NCBI GenBank assembly: GCA_033557675.1
Contig: JAWQRM010000202.1
Coordinates: 1 to 26,655, forward strand
Length of the DNA stretch: 26,655 nucleotides
Origin: Coptodactyla brooksi
Taxonomy: Eukaryota; Arthropoda; Insecta; Coleoptera; Scarabaeidae
Direction of reading: 5' to 3'
The translations under genes were made by a program, and so were the position numbers. Each line of letters begins with the position of its first letter. Within the stretch, counting starts at the first letter, position 1. The notes beneath the pieces are model-generated. The model did no database searches. It was not told the origin of the DNA and saw only the letters and a program-made list of their open reading frames with translations. Below, piece by piece: positions 1-10,446 of the stretch.

Positions 1-2584
1 ACTGTAAACAACACAAATAGCGCTCGTATGTCAAAACGTTCTGAGTACGTATAACCTCAAAAACGTCTAACTTTACGATAGAGCTGTCATTTGCCAGATT
101 GTAACACCAGGGTTGCCAAATCCCGAAACATAAAAGGCAACCCTCGTATATTAACATTTTCTAGAACGTGTAGAAATGTTGGTGTAAATGCTTTTTGCCT
201 ATTTCTTTTTAAGAAATTCCAATCTGGATTCTTAGTTATGTTTAGATTTCCCAGCTACCTGTCTAACACTTGATCTGGAATTTGCTGTGAAGTGTTATAC
301 TTTCGTCGTCTACGTATTGATTGATAGTGTAAATTATACTGCTCGGATCTTAATTTAGAAACATATCCTGTAACATTAACGGAAGTATTTATTTCTGCTA
401 TTCAACTATTTTCAACAGAGGTATTAATGTTTTAAAAGTAAATTTATTTCTGCAATATACCTTCAGTAACGCACATTCGTTTCAATGACTGATTTACGTT
501 TTTATTTGATAAAATACATTACGTTAAGATGGGTTCTTCTGTAAATTATGGCGTTTTGGAAAAATGTAAATTTCGGTGCAAAACAAACGCAAACTGGTGC
601 GTAGTTTACAATTTTTTACAAGTTGCAGTTTCCATTATTATAATAATGTGTAATTACAATAACACTATACAACAAAAACTTACACAAAATTATTTTTGAA
701 ACTTATTCACCTACGTTATCTGCAGGTGGAATTATTAATCTTCTTTTTTTATTAATCTGCCGGTATAGCTGTATCAATTATTAAGCATTTCTTCCTTAAT
801 TAATCTTTTATTGCTATATCCGGCAGTACACAGCATCCTTTATTAGAAGGTATATGCACATATTACATGCACTGCTACATATTGTTTGATAAATTAGTAT
901 CATTGCGTTTTGATGATTGGAAATTTGATTAATTAAACCATTAAATTCGGTTATCTGGTAAACAGCTACTATTTATCGACCTGCATAAAGAGCACATTAA
1001 TGGTTTTGTTACCCTTTAAAATATCGCTTACAATGTTGTGATAGGTACCACCACAAATAATTTATTTACGTGATAATTAACTTTATAGTTACTGGTAAAG
1101 TGTGACATGGCGATGCAATAATGAACTAATTTAATCATAAAACGATAGAGTCCATTGCGCTTCACATTGTACTTGATTGATTAAGGATTAAGTGAGATGT
1201 TAATTTCAGCTTTAAGGAAAGGAGGTTCAAGGAACCTCCTTAGGAAGGTTCAAAGGTTCAAGGAAATCATTTACTTAAAATAAATTAAATTAAAATAAAT
1301 AAATTAACTGTGATAAATTATCACTTCATTGTTATTTAAGTTTGGTAATTTTTGATTACCTAACTTTGGAGGCCCTTTTGACTGGTAAATTTTGCATTTA
1401 AGGTTTTATGGCTAAGAAAGAATATTGTAGAGAAGAAATTTCTGAAGAAAATAATGTTCATTGCAGTGTTGCAGCATAATCTACTCCAAAGATAATCAAT
1501 TTAACACTGATGTTTTCAAAATGAAAAATTAACGTGTGCCTCTAAGCAAAAATAGCTTTCGCTCACGGTGTGAGGTAAATTTTTTAAAAACTCTGAAGTT
1601 TCTTATCTACATGGTGAAAACGTAAAAGAATCAATAGATTTGAAAATGGTTAAACAACCATCGTTGGGTCACTTCGTTTGGATTAACCCTAAAATTTAGG
1701 CTGTGACAAAATATTTTTAGGTAATAAAAGTATGGTAAACATGTAACCCTACCATATTCACAATTCTTGATGATTATTTCTTTGGCAATCTATTGTTGCG
1801 GATGCTTTTTATATAATTGAATGCATAAAACATATTATTAAAGAGGAATATAATACGTCTAACTAAAATAATTTTGTGGCTAAGATGGAATTATATTTTG
1901 CTGTGAACACGTATTTTTATCGGATTTGGAAAGAAAATTTATTTTTAAACCAGGTTAGTTTGACATTTGGGTTTGCTCTTGACCAAAATATAAACGACAA
2001 TGATAGTTTGTTGTCTTTAGATGGTTCATTAGTATTTAGCAATAGATACAGACACGCTATGGTAATAAATTTTTACTAGACTAAGTTATAATTTGGTCTC
2101 TTTTTTTCTAGGAATTTGAAAAGTGCGCAAATTAGCAACTATACGTATAGTACTCATCGTCAGCAAGAAGTTGTTAAAGTTGTCTGATAAATCTTTTGTA
2201 ACGATATCAAAGGGATTTTAAAAATTCTGTCGTTATAACTGTATATCACTATAATCGATGAATGCAAAATATTTGGTTAGAAATGCATATATAATAAAGT
2301 TTTGTTTTAACAAAACCAAGCCTTTGAAATTTTAGAACAGATAGATAAAATTAAACACATTGTGTGGAAGTTGAAAAAAAAGTTGGTAATATTGTTCTCC
2401 TTAATTACATTTACATTCATAACAAATGCGCTTTAAAGAACTTTCTTAACATATGTAGAAACCGCTGGAAGACATTAAAGAAGAACATTACCCTCTTCAA
2501 TGATATTTTCTTCTTCCTCTCTTTTGTTTTCATAATCGCAAGTTCTAAAACGTAGTCGATATCTACAAAGTTTAGTAGTAGTAA
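1..2584. other. AT-rich DNA, no gene recognised
   Basis: No reading frame here has a recognisable domain; the open frames are short and lysine, phenylalanine and asparagine rich, as expected by chance in AT-rich DNA. Two small inverted repeats are visible: 757-769 with 813-826 (CTGCCGGTATAGC and its near complement, one bulge), and a perfect 10-bp stem with a 3-nt loop at 1219-1241. I see no splice-bounded exon. It is probably intron or intergenic sequence. Confidence 0.6.
1219..1241. repeat. short perfect hairpin
   Basis: AAGGAGGTTC (1219-1228) is followed by a 3-base loop and its exact complement (1232-1241). The nearby AAGGTTCAA repeats (about 1244-1262) suggest local slippage. No gene follows, and it lacks a T-run, so there is no reason to call it a terminator. 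Confidence 0.5.
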
Positions 2585-2862
2585 CTAATAAACCAAGACA
2601 ACATCATCAAAGTCATTTTCTTCGTCTTTTGCAGTTTCTTCATTCATTTCTACTAAACTTAGGAAGTCGAAGACAGTTTTGCAACCGTTTTGGACGATGC
2701 CTTTTCCCTTGCAGCATATACCACAAGAATAGCATCCACAAACATGATTATAATTTGCGATATTGCTTGCGTCTGTAGTGACTTAATAACGCCTTGATCC
2801 GTTGGTTGTAGACTAAAGTGCATTTTCGCGGCAGAAAACACAGTTTAATTGCTTGGAAGTTC
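2585..2862 (-). mobile_element. Tigger/pogo-type transposase remnant (DDE_1, C-terminal end)
   Basis: On the minus strand the frame from 2841 reads MHFSLQPTDQGVIKSLQTQ near its start. This resembles the QPxDQGVIK motif of pogo/Tigger/jerky DDE_1 transposases, which cut and paste DNA in the nucleus. Next comes VDAILVVYAAREK, matching the DAxxxVxxAWEK stretch just before the family's C-terminus. A frameshift near 2700 moves the reading to a frame containing an LPKFSRNE-like segment, then an acidic tail (EENDFDDVVLVY) ending at a stop at 2585-2587; Tigger proteins commonly end in such a tail. The catalytic core upstream is missing, so this is a dead C-terminal fragment. The family call is from recalled motifs, not a search. 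Confidence 0.7.
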
Positions 2863-3121
2863 TTTACGATTGGAGGAGCCGGGCTGTTAATCACAAATAA
2901 CTAATTAGTTCATTACCCCAATCGCGAAGGAAGTTTACAAATAAGGATGCAGCCATCCATGCTTTTTTGTAACATGTTTGTAAGCAACCAGTATACTTTA
3001 CATTTTACTTTTTTTTTAATTTACATTTTTCAAACATCTTTAGTACTTGAATTTTCAGACGACGGATATTTTTTTTCTCGATTCCCTCTCTTATTTATTT
3101 CAATAAATTTATCTCTGATCA

Positions 3122-3186
3122 GAATTCGAACCTACGACTTTCTACTTGAAACCATTCAGTCGCAGGTTCGATTCCTGCTCGGAGGT
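3122..3186 (+). other. tRNA-like 3' half (T-arm) with inverted partial copy
   Basis: GCAGG (3162-3166), TTCGATT (3167-3173) and CCTGC (3174-3178) form a perfect tRNA T-arm. TCGGAGG plus T (3179-3186) could be the 3' acceptor strand and discriminator base. No 5' half with a matching CCTCCGA, D-arm or convincing anticodon stem lies just upstream. Instead an imperfect inverted copy of the T-arm (3122-3138) faces it across 20 bases. It is best read as a tRNA-derived fragment, as in a decayed SINE, not a functional tRNA; chance cannot be excluded. Confidence 0.35.
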
Positions 3187-3312
3187 CAATTTATTTTCTT
3201 GTTTCTTGTGGTTCATTTGAATATTATTTATTATTATTTGATTATCTAATAATAGATGCAGATACGTTATATTGACAAATCGTTGCTACACCAAGTTATA
3301 ATTCGCTATTTT

Positions 3313-3334
3313 TACTTTCTCTTAAGAGAAAGTA
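3313..3334. repeat. 22-bp perfect palindrome
   Basis: TACTTTCTCTT is followed directly by its exact complement AAGAGAAAGTA. It is an isolated palindrome with no flanking element ends visible. Confidence 0.6.
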
Positions 3335-4233
3335 TTGTATTCGCAAAAAAATTGATGTCGAGATTTTGATGGATCTTGACAAATTAGGCTATTTGTAGTC
3401 TAAGTCGTTTTTAGACTGCCACATTAGACTGATTAAAACAATACTTTACATACAATCTAATAATTATATAATTTGGTCACAATAACGATTTCGGAAAATT
3501 GTACATATGGTTGAGGTGCTTAACCTAAATTTTTTAAAGATTTTTGTACAACTTTTTGTAACATAATATATTTTTGCAATCTACATAAAATTATGAGTAA
3601 AAAACTATAAGGATAGTACATGCTTGAAATCGACAGTTCTCGAATTATAAGTATAATTGATAAGAATACAGTCCTATGGGGGCAAGAGGGTATTTCGTTC
3701 TTAATCTCGGGTATTGTTCTCTTTAGAAAAAGATGTTTCAAATAAAGGTTGCATGACATCGAACTCTTAACCATTTGAAATAGTTTTCGAATAGTGTTCG
3801 GTTTATTCTAAAAAGTATCCAACTTCAGATTTTTAAATGAAACATCCTGTATATTATGATATTTTTGAAGTCCTTATAAGACTTGAGGGCCACCTCAATT
3901 ATTATACATCAGTTCTAAATCGCACCGTTTGGGCGTTATTACATATTTTTCACGCGATTGGGCTAAAATTTGTAGTAAGTGCAAATTACGGTGAGCTCTT
4001 CAAATGATTAGAATTTCAGTTACACTTTTGCTTTGTACATTTAATGGTTTCTTTGTATCAATACAGGTCGTTTGTGGCATTGATTCAATTCAATTCTGAT
4101 GCATCCTACATGGCGGTGCAATTTTTACAAACAGGTGTTACAGTTAAACTAGTTCTTACATCTTCTAGTTTTAGGAATTGAGAAAGTACTCAAATCAACA
4201 AATATAGCATAGTACTGAACTACTGTATTAATA

Positions 4234-4260
4234 AGTATATTAATACTGTATTAATATACT
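4234..4260. repeat. AT-rich hairpin, 12-bp stem
   Basis: AGTATATTAATA (4234-4245), a 3-base loop, and the exact complement at 4249-4260. It lies just before the transposase remnant that follows and could mark an old insertion edge. Confidence 0.5.
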
Positions 4261-4339
4261 CAACTAGAGGATGTCTGAAAATGAGCTGACATTTCAATTT
4301 ATAAATGAAATGTATCTATTATTTATTTGAAAAGTACGA

Positions 4340-4862
4340 ACGTTCTTATTTTAATATAAGGTAAAAATATGGAGGTTTTGCGTGGAACAAAATATCTGAT
4401 AAATAGCCGTCTCGAACATTCATTCTTTTGACGAAATTTTCAATAACATTTTGGCATAATTGCGGACCAATTTCATCAATGGTACGTCCAATTTCTTCCT
4501 TAAGTTCTGGAATCGTCTGTGGATCATTGGCATACACTTTTCACGACAATGAAACTTTGTCTGCAATAACTGGACTGTTTTCATCCGCAGTGTGGTAGGT
4601 TGCACAATCTTGTTGAAAGGATATGTCTTCAAAGTCCATGTCATTCAATTCATTCCATAAAAAGTTGATTAGCATGTCACGATAACGATGGCCCAATCAC
4701 TCCTCCATCCCAAAATTCACACCAAACAGTGACTAGTGGTGGTTGCACGGGAAGCTGTTGGATCACTTGTGGATTTTCAGTGCCCCAAATTCGACAGTTC
4801 TGTTTATTTACGTAGCCATTAAGTTGAAAATGTGCCTCATCACGAAACATGATTTTCTTCTA
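4340..4862 (-). mobile_element. IS630/Tc1/mariner-superfamily transposase remnant, C-terminal half
   Basis: Minus-strand frames in order from 4862: FRDEAHFQLNGYVNKQNCRI matches the F(S/T)DEAHFxLxGxVNKQNxRxW block around the first catalytic Asp of insect DDE_3-type transposases with the HTH called DUF4817. VTVWCEFWDGGVIGP then matches the LTVWCAxxxxGIIGP block. Stops and frameshifts follow. The C-terminus DPQTIPELKEEIGRTIDEIG, then QNVIENFVKRMNV and GGHL-like residues, matches the family's usual end; the last stop is near 4346. The middle, with the second Asp, is missing or shifted. At least two frame breaks make it non-functional. The remnant ends about 200 bp before the host exon at 5057 and so lies in its upstream intron. 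Confidence 0.75.
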
Positions 4863-5056
4863 AAAAAAATCATCTTAAATATCAAATCGTCTTATATACA
4901 TAAGTCATTACCATGATTTACTGTATATTCATAATTTTTAAAGTTATTAAACTTTGCAAAATGTGCAGTCGTATTAAATGAAAGCATATAGTTTTGTATT
5001 CAATTGCCAAGTATGACTTGATATTTTAATATTGTTTTCTTGTTGTCGAATTGCAG

Positions 5057-5160
5057 GTAAAGTGGAGCCGGGTCCCCATACATCCTCGTTCAATATGGGA
5101 TACCTCGTGTCACCTTACACATATGCCAACGGAGCGGCGGGACCTATACCAGTATCAATG
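5057..5160 (+). CDS. Putative internal host exon, 34 codons plus 2 bases
   Basis: A pyrimidine-rich tract ending in TTGCAG (acceptor AG 5055-5056) precedes a GC-richer block that stops exactly at a consensus donor GTAAGT (5161-5166). The 104-base exon would enter with the last two bases of a codon (phase 1) and leave on a codon boundary (phase 0). The open frame reads KVEPGPHTSSFNMGYLVSP, then YTYANGAAGPIPVSM. It is rich in Gly, Pro, Ser and Tyr, like the low-complexity parts of transcription factors or RNA-binding proteins. The other frames and the flanks have no such composition. I do not recognise the protein family. No neighbouring exon was found within the window, so the introns are long (at least several kb on each side). 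Confidence rests on splice signals and composition only. Confidence 0.6.
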
Positions 5161-5166
5161 GTAAGT

Positions 5167-6096
5167 TTTTTCTTTGAAAATATCACAATCCTGGGCGATA
5201 AAAAAATTCTACGCGTTCGAAGCACGGTTTTTCATGCGTTATCGACTAAACCGCGCCGCTGCTTATTAGCTACACTTCACTTCAGTTGGTAGCGAGTGCG
5301 CCAAGGAGGGCGAGACGGGGGCCCAGTCACTTATCCGGCCACTTCCGGCCACTCTGACGGTCTTAGTTACGTCGGAACTAGACCACTTCTGCAGCTACTG
5401 GCGCTAAGGTGTACCCGTTGAAGGAAAGAACTGAGCCGGTGAAGACTTGACACACCCTTTTCCATCCAACCAACGCACACTTAACATCTCTGAACTATCG
5501 CGACTGTAGGACTGGTATAATTGTCTGCAGAGGTGGCTGCGTAATAAAATGATACGTCTGGATCTCACTGGAATGATTATAATTGTCTTACAAGTATTGC
5601 TGATATTTCAAATGACGGTAATAGTCATTTTTATAATTTTTTAATGGAAAACCGAAAAGCCTCACCAAGGATGCTAATGATACTGTTCAGGATAAAAGAC
5701 TGTCCGGGTAATTTTGAGAAAGAATTTCCTGATAATCTGTTTTGCAACACATAATCGTTCCAAGTTTAAATCTTAAAAATTTTCAAATACACTGGAAGGG
5801 AATGAAAGGAATCTTATAGTTATATCTTTTTTTACCTAACAAAACAAACATAATATAGAAGACACACTTAAAATATCCATATATACACCTCGGAATTGTT
5901 CTGGAAAAAATTCAATCTATTGACAATAAACAATGATAATTAATCAATTTTATAAAATTAATTAATTTATTTAGTAATTAGGTTAATTATTACAAAGTTA
6001 AAACTAACCGATATTACTGTAGTATTTAGAAATATAGTAATATCATCTTCTACATTAAATCCCAGGTGTGCCATGTTTTTTGAACATCCTGTATTA
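5167..6096. other. Intron-like DNA with a GC-richer block at about 5200-5540
   Basis: Downstream of the exon donor, about 5200-5540 is clearly less AT-rich than the flanks and has many CG dinucleotides, but every frame breaks within about 90 codons and no domain is seen. It could be conserved intronic regulatory DNA or an old repeat. From 5540 to 6096 the sequence is AT-rich with runs of TTAATTA. TGAACATCCTGTA just before the mariner at 6097 resembles a DNA-transposon end, unpaired here. Confidence 0.4.
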
Positions 6097-7040
6097 TTAG
6101 CTTGTTCGGAAAGTTTTTTTTTTCAACAAAATTTTCTTTTGTTGAAAAAGAAAGGCATTTTTCTTAGAGAATATAAATATTTTATGTAATTACATATTCA
6201 CCATTTCGGTCCAACATCTTTTACCATCTTTTTGGCAGTAGCATGATTCGACGCTCATAAAATTTCTGATCCTTGCTGGCAAAAAATGATCCAAGTCATT
6301 TTTGACGGCTTCATTTGAAGCAAAAGGTTTTGCCGTCCAAAAAAAATGGTTAGCGATCGAAACAAGTAATAATCGGAAGGTGCCAGATCTGGAGAATGTG
6401 ATAGGTGTGGTAGCGCATCCCATCCAAGCTGTATAAGCTTTTGGCGAGTTACGAAACTGGTATGCGGCCTCGCATTGTCTTGATGGAACACTATACCATT
6501 TCTATTAATCAATTCTGGCCTTTTCTGTTTCAGTGAGTCATGCAGTTTGTTCAGTTGATGACAGTACACTTGATCGTGGTATTCTTCCAAAAATTTTGGA
6601 AAGAGCTCCCAAAAATGTCGCAAACTTTTGCAAAAAATTTTACAAACTTTTTCAAAAAATGTTGCAAACTTTTCAAAAAATTTTGCAATCCAATTTGCAA
6701 CAAATGCAATTTATTTGTTCAGTTGATGACAGTACACGTTGGAATTGGTCCTGGTATTTTCCCAAAAAAATCGAAAAGAGCTACCAAAAATTTTGCAAAC
6801 TTGCAAAAAAATTTACAAACCAGTTTTGACTAATTCTTTTCTCGCTTGTACCGCATTTATAGGTTTTTTGTAATAAAAGAGCAAAGAGCAAAATTTCAAA
6901 ATATTTTCACACATAAACGTTGTAATGTCAGCTGTCAGAATGTTGTAATGCGTATGCGGTTTAGAATGAAGTTTGCTACTTAAATTACCACTAATTTCTC
7001 TGCTGCGAAAAAAAAAACGAAATTACTTTCGGAACAATAG
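6097..7040 (-). mobile_element. Non-autonomous mariner derivative (copy M1)
   Basis: Inverted ends are visible: GCTTGTTCGGAAAGTTTTTT at the left (from 6100) and, complementary to it, CGAAATTACTTTCGGAACAA at the right (7018-7037). Reading minus, the 5' leader is followed by a collapsed coding region and then a recognisable mariner catalytic part: YCHQLNKLHDSLKQKRPEL, then HQDNARPHTSF with the second catalytic Asp, and SPDLAPSDYYLF with the third. The N-terminal HTH and first Asp are deleted and replaced by a low-complexity GCAAACTT/AAAATTTT tract in which a segment containing TTGATGACAGTACAC occurs twice (about 6545 and 6716). A 13-bp hairpin (6119-6149) sits just inside the left end. The ends are still paired, so it could once have been moved by a related transposase. 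Confidence 0.8.
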
Positions 7041-7452
7041 TTTCTCACCGTTATTAGGATACCACATGTGATATGATTGATTTTCAAGAATAATGGTCTA
7101 AAATAATTGTCACTTGTTTCTTTTAAATGGAGTTAATTTTAAAATTATCTACGGATTAAAATTTAAATGTAAAATAAGGGCACAATTTTATTTGAAATCA
7201 GAAAGTTGATGTAAACTGCCCGTAAAACAGGACACTAAACAAATCATTTACGATATTTTAAATCCATGAGCACTCTCTCTGAAACGAACATTAAAGGAAT
7301 TGTAGGCCCTAGTATGTTGCTGAATACTTGAATTTTCCCAAAATATCATAGCAGAAAAGATACTTGCATAAATCGCAAAGATATTTTTTATGAATCAGTG
7401 CAAAAGGGTTTTAATATAAATATTTCAAGTTTTTATGTTGGCATAGGTAATT
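7041..7452. other. AT-rich DNA, nothing recognised
   Basis: No domain-bearing frame, no inverted repeat longer than about 10 bp and no obvious similarity to other parts of the window were seen. Confidence 0.4.
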
Positions 7453-7905
7453 TTCATACTCAAATATGTCAAACTAAAAGCCAAAACAAAGTTATCAATA
7501 TTACACTTTTTAAAAAACGAGTAAATGTTACACAGCACCTAACTTCCTCTTACCTTGATCCTAGTTGATGATACTTCTTTTAAATTACTCTCATTTATTA
7601 ACTGTCAGTTTTGACTACTAATGAATATTAATTATCAATAAAAAATCATTGATAATTACTGTTAACGATGTTTTAATTCACATACATAGATGGCTCTCAT
7701 TTATTAATTGTCAGCTTTGACAGTTTATAAAAGTTAACAGTTAAATGTATAAATTACTAGAGAATAATTCTTTCGAATTCAAGTATGTCAAACTAAAAGT
7801 CAAAAGAAACTTCTCATTATTACGCTTTATTAAAGAAAGAGTTGATGTTGCATTGCACACGACTCTTTCTTGCCATGGTTGAAGTGTGAATGTGGTTTTG
7901 CAGTG
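7453..7905. repeat. Degenerate direct repeats, period about 319 bp
   Basis: About 7453-7585 and 7772-7905 are diverged direct copies. Both contain TATGTCAAACTAAAAG (7468 and 7787 mark the same GTC), then a TTACnCTTT block, a TTACA/TTGCA block and a CTCTTACC/CTTTCTTGCC block. Between them, two copies of CTCTCATTTATTAACTGTCA lie at 7588 and 7694. A hairpin of 11 bp (TAATTATCAAT and its complement, about 7629-7658) is present. Related pieces recur at 9038-9400 and 22376-22458. It is a dispersed repeat family that I cannot name; no coding capacity was seen. Confidence 0.6.
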
Positions 7906-8293
7906 TTTTTGTAAAAATTGTGATATAATTAATAAATAATTTGATCTCACTGCTGGTCTTTAACGCCAAATTTAGATATTATGTTTCCTGTGTTTGAAGG
8001 AATACTTTAGTAGGTATTTTAGAAAAGATTCATTTATTTAAATAAACACAAAACTAGTGTTCTTTTTCTTTCTTTTACCATAAAATATTTATTTATAAAT
8101 ACATTTTTATTGGGTTATTCGCAAAGTAATTTCGTTTTTTTCGCAACAGGGGCGTTACTTGTATTTTAACAAGCCAATTTCATTCTAAACCGTATATCCA
8201 TTATATATTCTGGGAGCTGACATTGCAAAGTTTATGCGTGAAAATATTTTGTTCGGTTCTGCTCAAGTGTTTTCTTTTTGTGCCCTATGAAAT
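7884..8293 (+). repeat. Long inverted repeat, left arm
   Basis: This segment is nearly the reverse complement of 10262-10708. The match starts in non-mariner flank (about 7884-8110), runs through a mariner terminal repeat at 8113 and into the mariner 5' leader, stopping near the start codon region. By eye the arms agree at more than 90 percent, except that the right arm has about 35 extra bases (around 10515-10550) absent here, and the mariner leaders differ by indels. See the matching arm for interpretation. Confidence 0.8.
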
Positions 8294-8650
8294 ATGGTGA
8301 ATCAAAAACAACAGTTTCGGCATATTTTGCTTTTTTCTTACAAAAAGGTAAAATTGCCGTTCAAGCGAGAAAAGAATTAGAATTTAGTTTTGCAAAATGT
8401 TTGGAAACTCTTTTCAAAATTTTTGGGAGAATACCACGATCAATTTTAAAGTGTACTGTCATCAACTGGACAAATTACATTCACTCAAACAGAAAAGGCC
8501 AAAACTGATCAATAGGAAAGGTATAGTGTTCCATGAAGATAATGCGAGACCGCATACCAGTTTAATAACTCGCCAAAAGCTTTTCCAGCTCGGGTAGGAT
8601 GTGTTGCCATACGTATCATATTCTGCAAATCTGACACTTTCCGATTATTA
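8111..8650 (+). mobile_element. mariner remnant, 5' end to mid-catalytic region (copy M2)
   Basis: It starts at a terminal repeat (GGGTTATTCGCAAAGTAATT, 8112-8131). The likely N-terminus begins at the ATG near 8297, where NQKQQFRHILLF resembles the mariner start NQKQxFRHILLFYxxKGK, then frameshifts. After a large deletion the catalytic half resumes: YCHQLDKLHSLKQKRPKLI, then FHEDNARPHTSL (second catalytic Asp), and a stop after LFQLG. Similarity to M1 then continues, with damage, to TTCCGATTATTA at about 8650 and ends abruptly. The 3' end is absent. Same family as the copies at 6.1, 15.4 and 20.8 kb. Confidence 0.75.
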
Positions 8651-9037
8651 AACACCGTTTACTTTAGTTGTTTATTATAATTTCAACAGGTTAATTCTTG
8701 CTTCTATATTCTATCTGTTGGCATGTCATTAGAACGTCTGTTAAATTAATCGTGCAGTCGGTAGATGTGACTGTAAATAGAACACGCACTAACTAAATAT
8801 AAAACAAGTGGTGTTCGGATCGAGAAACTATTGTCTAATTGCCCTGAATTAGATTCTTTGTTTCTTTGTTTTTCCGCTTTTCCTTTCTTCAAATTGTCGT
8901 GAAATATATTGTTTATGAAGTTTTTGATGTTTCACAATCGATAGATATACAGGCGGTACATAAATAGATAATCGATCATTGTTTTCTAATTTAAAGTAGA
9001 CATTTATCAATACTTTTAAATTCATATTCGTATTTGG
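8651..9037. other. AT-rich DNA, nothing recognised
   Basis: This stretch follows the truncated mariner and precedes the dispersed repeat. No coding frame or paired ends were found. Confidence 0.35.
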
Positions 9038-9400
9038 CTCTCATTTATTAACTGTCAGTTTTGAACTTGGTAAGCATTAACTACGAATAAAAAGTTTAAT
9101 GTACGAATGCACTACCCAAAAACTAGTAGGCGTTACATCTGACATCACTTTCTCTTACCTTAATCCTGGTTGAACATTTTTGCAATATACTTTTGGAAAC
9201 CGTACGGTTTCATAATTAAATAATTAGCCCTAATTTTACGTTATTCTAAAACAGAACTATCAATTACTTTTAACGATATTTTAATTCACATTAATAGCTG
9301 ATTCTCATTTATTAACTGTCTCTATTGACAGTTAATAAACATTTTAGTTCCCATACCTAGATGGTTCTCATTTATTAAATTTTTTAAATAAATGGAGAAC
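9038..9400. repeat. Second cluster of the CTCTCATTTATTAACTGTCA repeat
   Basis: Core copies lie at 9038, 9302 and 9364 (the first starts CTC, the others TTC). The block AACGATATTTTAATTCACAT (about 9273) parallels AACGATGTTTTAATTCACAT at 7665, so this is a rearranged copy of the 7.6 kb repeat. The last copy forms a hairpin with a downstream AATAAATGGAGAAC (9364-9400), which may be an element end. A TTACCTTAATCCTGGTTGA block (about 9154) also matches the 7.55 kb repeat. Confidence 0.6.
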
Positions 9401-10113
9401 GGTTCAATATAGTAGTAATATAATGAACCAAGTAAATTTGCTCCAATCATTTCTAGTCTCTTGTAGAGTTGATTGACAAGAATTTTAAGCAGAAATTTTA
9501 ACGAGACTTGTGCTGGGGCACATCATATCATCTGATTTGTACTTTAAGTCATCAGAAGCCGATTCAGTGAGGAACCTAGTGATTTTTGGATTATACACGA
9601 TGTTCTTGTTCGTCTGGTGGCACGTTCCTTTGTTAGGAGCGGTGTTCGTAGTGAGGAGGCTGCCAGTCGGTCGCGTAGTCCGAAATTAATTTGCACAACC
9701 AGTTCCTCGTCGCGCCATAACGTCACCCTACGTACGTCGATTGTCGGAATCCAATGGTGCAATTCAATTGCCGATGACGTGACACAAGCGACAACGGCGG
9801 CGTTGCAGTCGCATAGGTCGGAGGTACAAGTTGAATAACCGAACGAGCGCCCAAGATGTGCTCGCCACATTTCAATAAAACGATGATAAAGTGATTGTTA
9901 ATTGGCCGGCATTCGCTTGTTTAGCCGGACCTAGACCGTTGCCCAGGAAGTGGATGTTGTTCTACGCTCGTGAGTCATTTAGCGATGCTTGCGTGTTTAT
10001 CAACATTTAAAGATGAAGGACATTCCGGGAAATGTAAACATATTTCGAGGAAGGGATAATTGAACTGCCTAACAAGTCATAACGTTCAATTCGGGCGGTC
10101 GAAAAAGACCTAA
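9401..10113. other. GC-richer island, about 9560-10060, function unknown
   Basis: This block has many CG dinucleotides and much higher GC than its flanks. Open frames exist on both strands (9544-9870 minus, 108 codons; 9617-9838 plus, 73 codons), but each overlaps the other and neither shows a known domain, so GC content rather than selection may explain them. Candidates are a promoter with a first exon, a conserved regulatory element, or a captured fragment inside the inverted-repeat spacer. No splice-bounded exon could be fixed. Confidence 0.35.
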
Positions 10114-10233
10114 AGTTGTCCTATCAATTGGACAGTGGTCCTATTAATTTGACACTTGTCCTGTCAATTTGACGCTTGGCCTGTCAGTTTGACACTTGAA
10201 GCGTCAAATTGACATCTGTCCTATCAATTTGAC
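10114..10233. repeat. Minisatellite, six 20-bp units
   Basis: Six successive 20-base units (starting 10114, 10134, 10154, 10174, 10194, 10214) share the form ACTTGTCCTGTCAATTTGAC with a few substitutions each. The period is exactly 20. The unit contains the palindrome-like GTCAAnTTGAC core, also present in the unrelated-looking array at 24621-24760. The array lies just before the right arm of the long inverted repeat. Confidence 0.85.
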
Positions 10234-10261
10234 GGACAAATGTTGACACTGTTTGTGGGGC

Positions 10262-10446
10262 ACCTGAATTTCGTAGAACACAAAAAGAAAACACTTGGAC
10301 AGAACCGAACAAAATATTTTCGCGCATAAACTTTGCAATGTCTAGAATGAAGTTGTCTAGAATGTTTAGAATGAAGTTGGTTTCATTCTAAAATATCAGT
10401 AACGCCTCTGTTGCGAAAAAAACGAAATTACTTTGCGAATAACCCA
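10262..10446 (-). mobile_element. mariner 5' end only (copy M3), head-to-head with M2
   Basis: Reading minus from 10446: terminal repeat GGGTTATTCGCAAAGTAATT, a TTTTTTTCGCAACAG leader, then GTTCGGTTCTGTCCAAGTG and TTTTCTTTTTGTG, as in the leaders of the other copies. The similarity ends before any transposase code. A CTAGAATG-type motif is repeated about three times (10342-10372) in the leader, which the sister copies lack. Confidence 0.7.

Larger units (their letters stand above)
2863..4339. other. AT-rich non-coding stretch
   Basis: No coding domain is recognised. The open frame at 2947-3249 (+) is hydrophobic AT-rich translation without family features. The stretch holds a tRNA-like inverted repeat (3122-3186), a 22-bp perfect palindrome (3313-3334) and a 12-bp palindromic stem (4234-4260). 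The ACATCCTGTA at about 3841-3850 resembles the outer ends of some insect DNA transposons, but no partner end was found. Confidence 0.5.

Noticed and set aside
2947..3249. Open frame of 100 codons (+)
   Set aside because: Phe/Leu/Ile-rich translation of AT-rich DNA that runs through the tRNA-like inverted repeat; no start context, splice sites or family match.
6533..6833. Two overlapping plus-strand frames of about 98 codons
   Set aside because: They read the antisense of the mariner M1 low-complexity tract; the real remnant is on the minus strand.
9544..9870. Open frame of 108 codons (-)
   Set aside because: Overlaps an open frame on the other strand in the CG-rich block; long frames are expected there from lack of stop codons. 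No domain.
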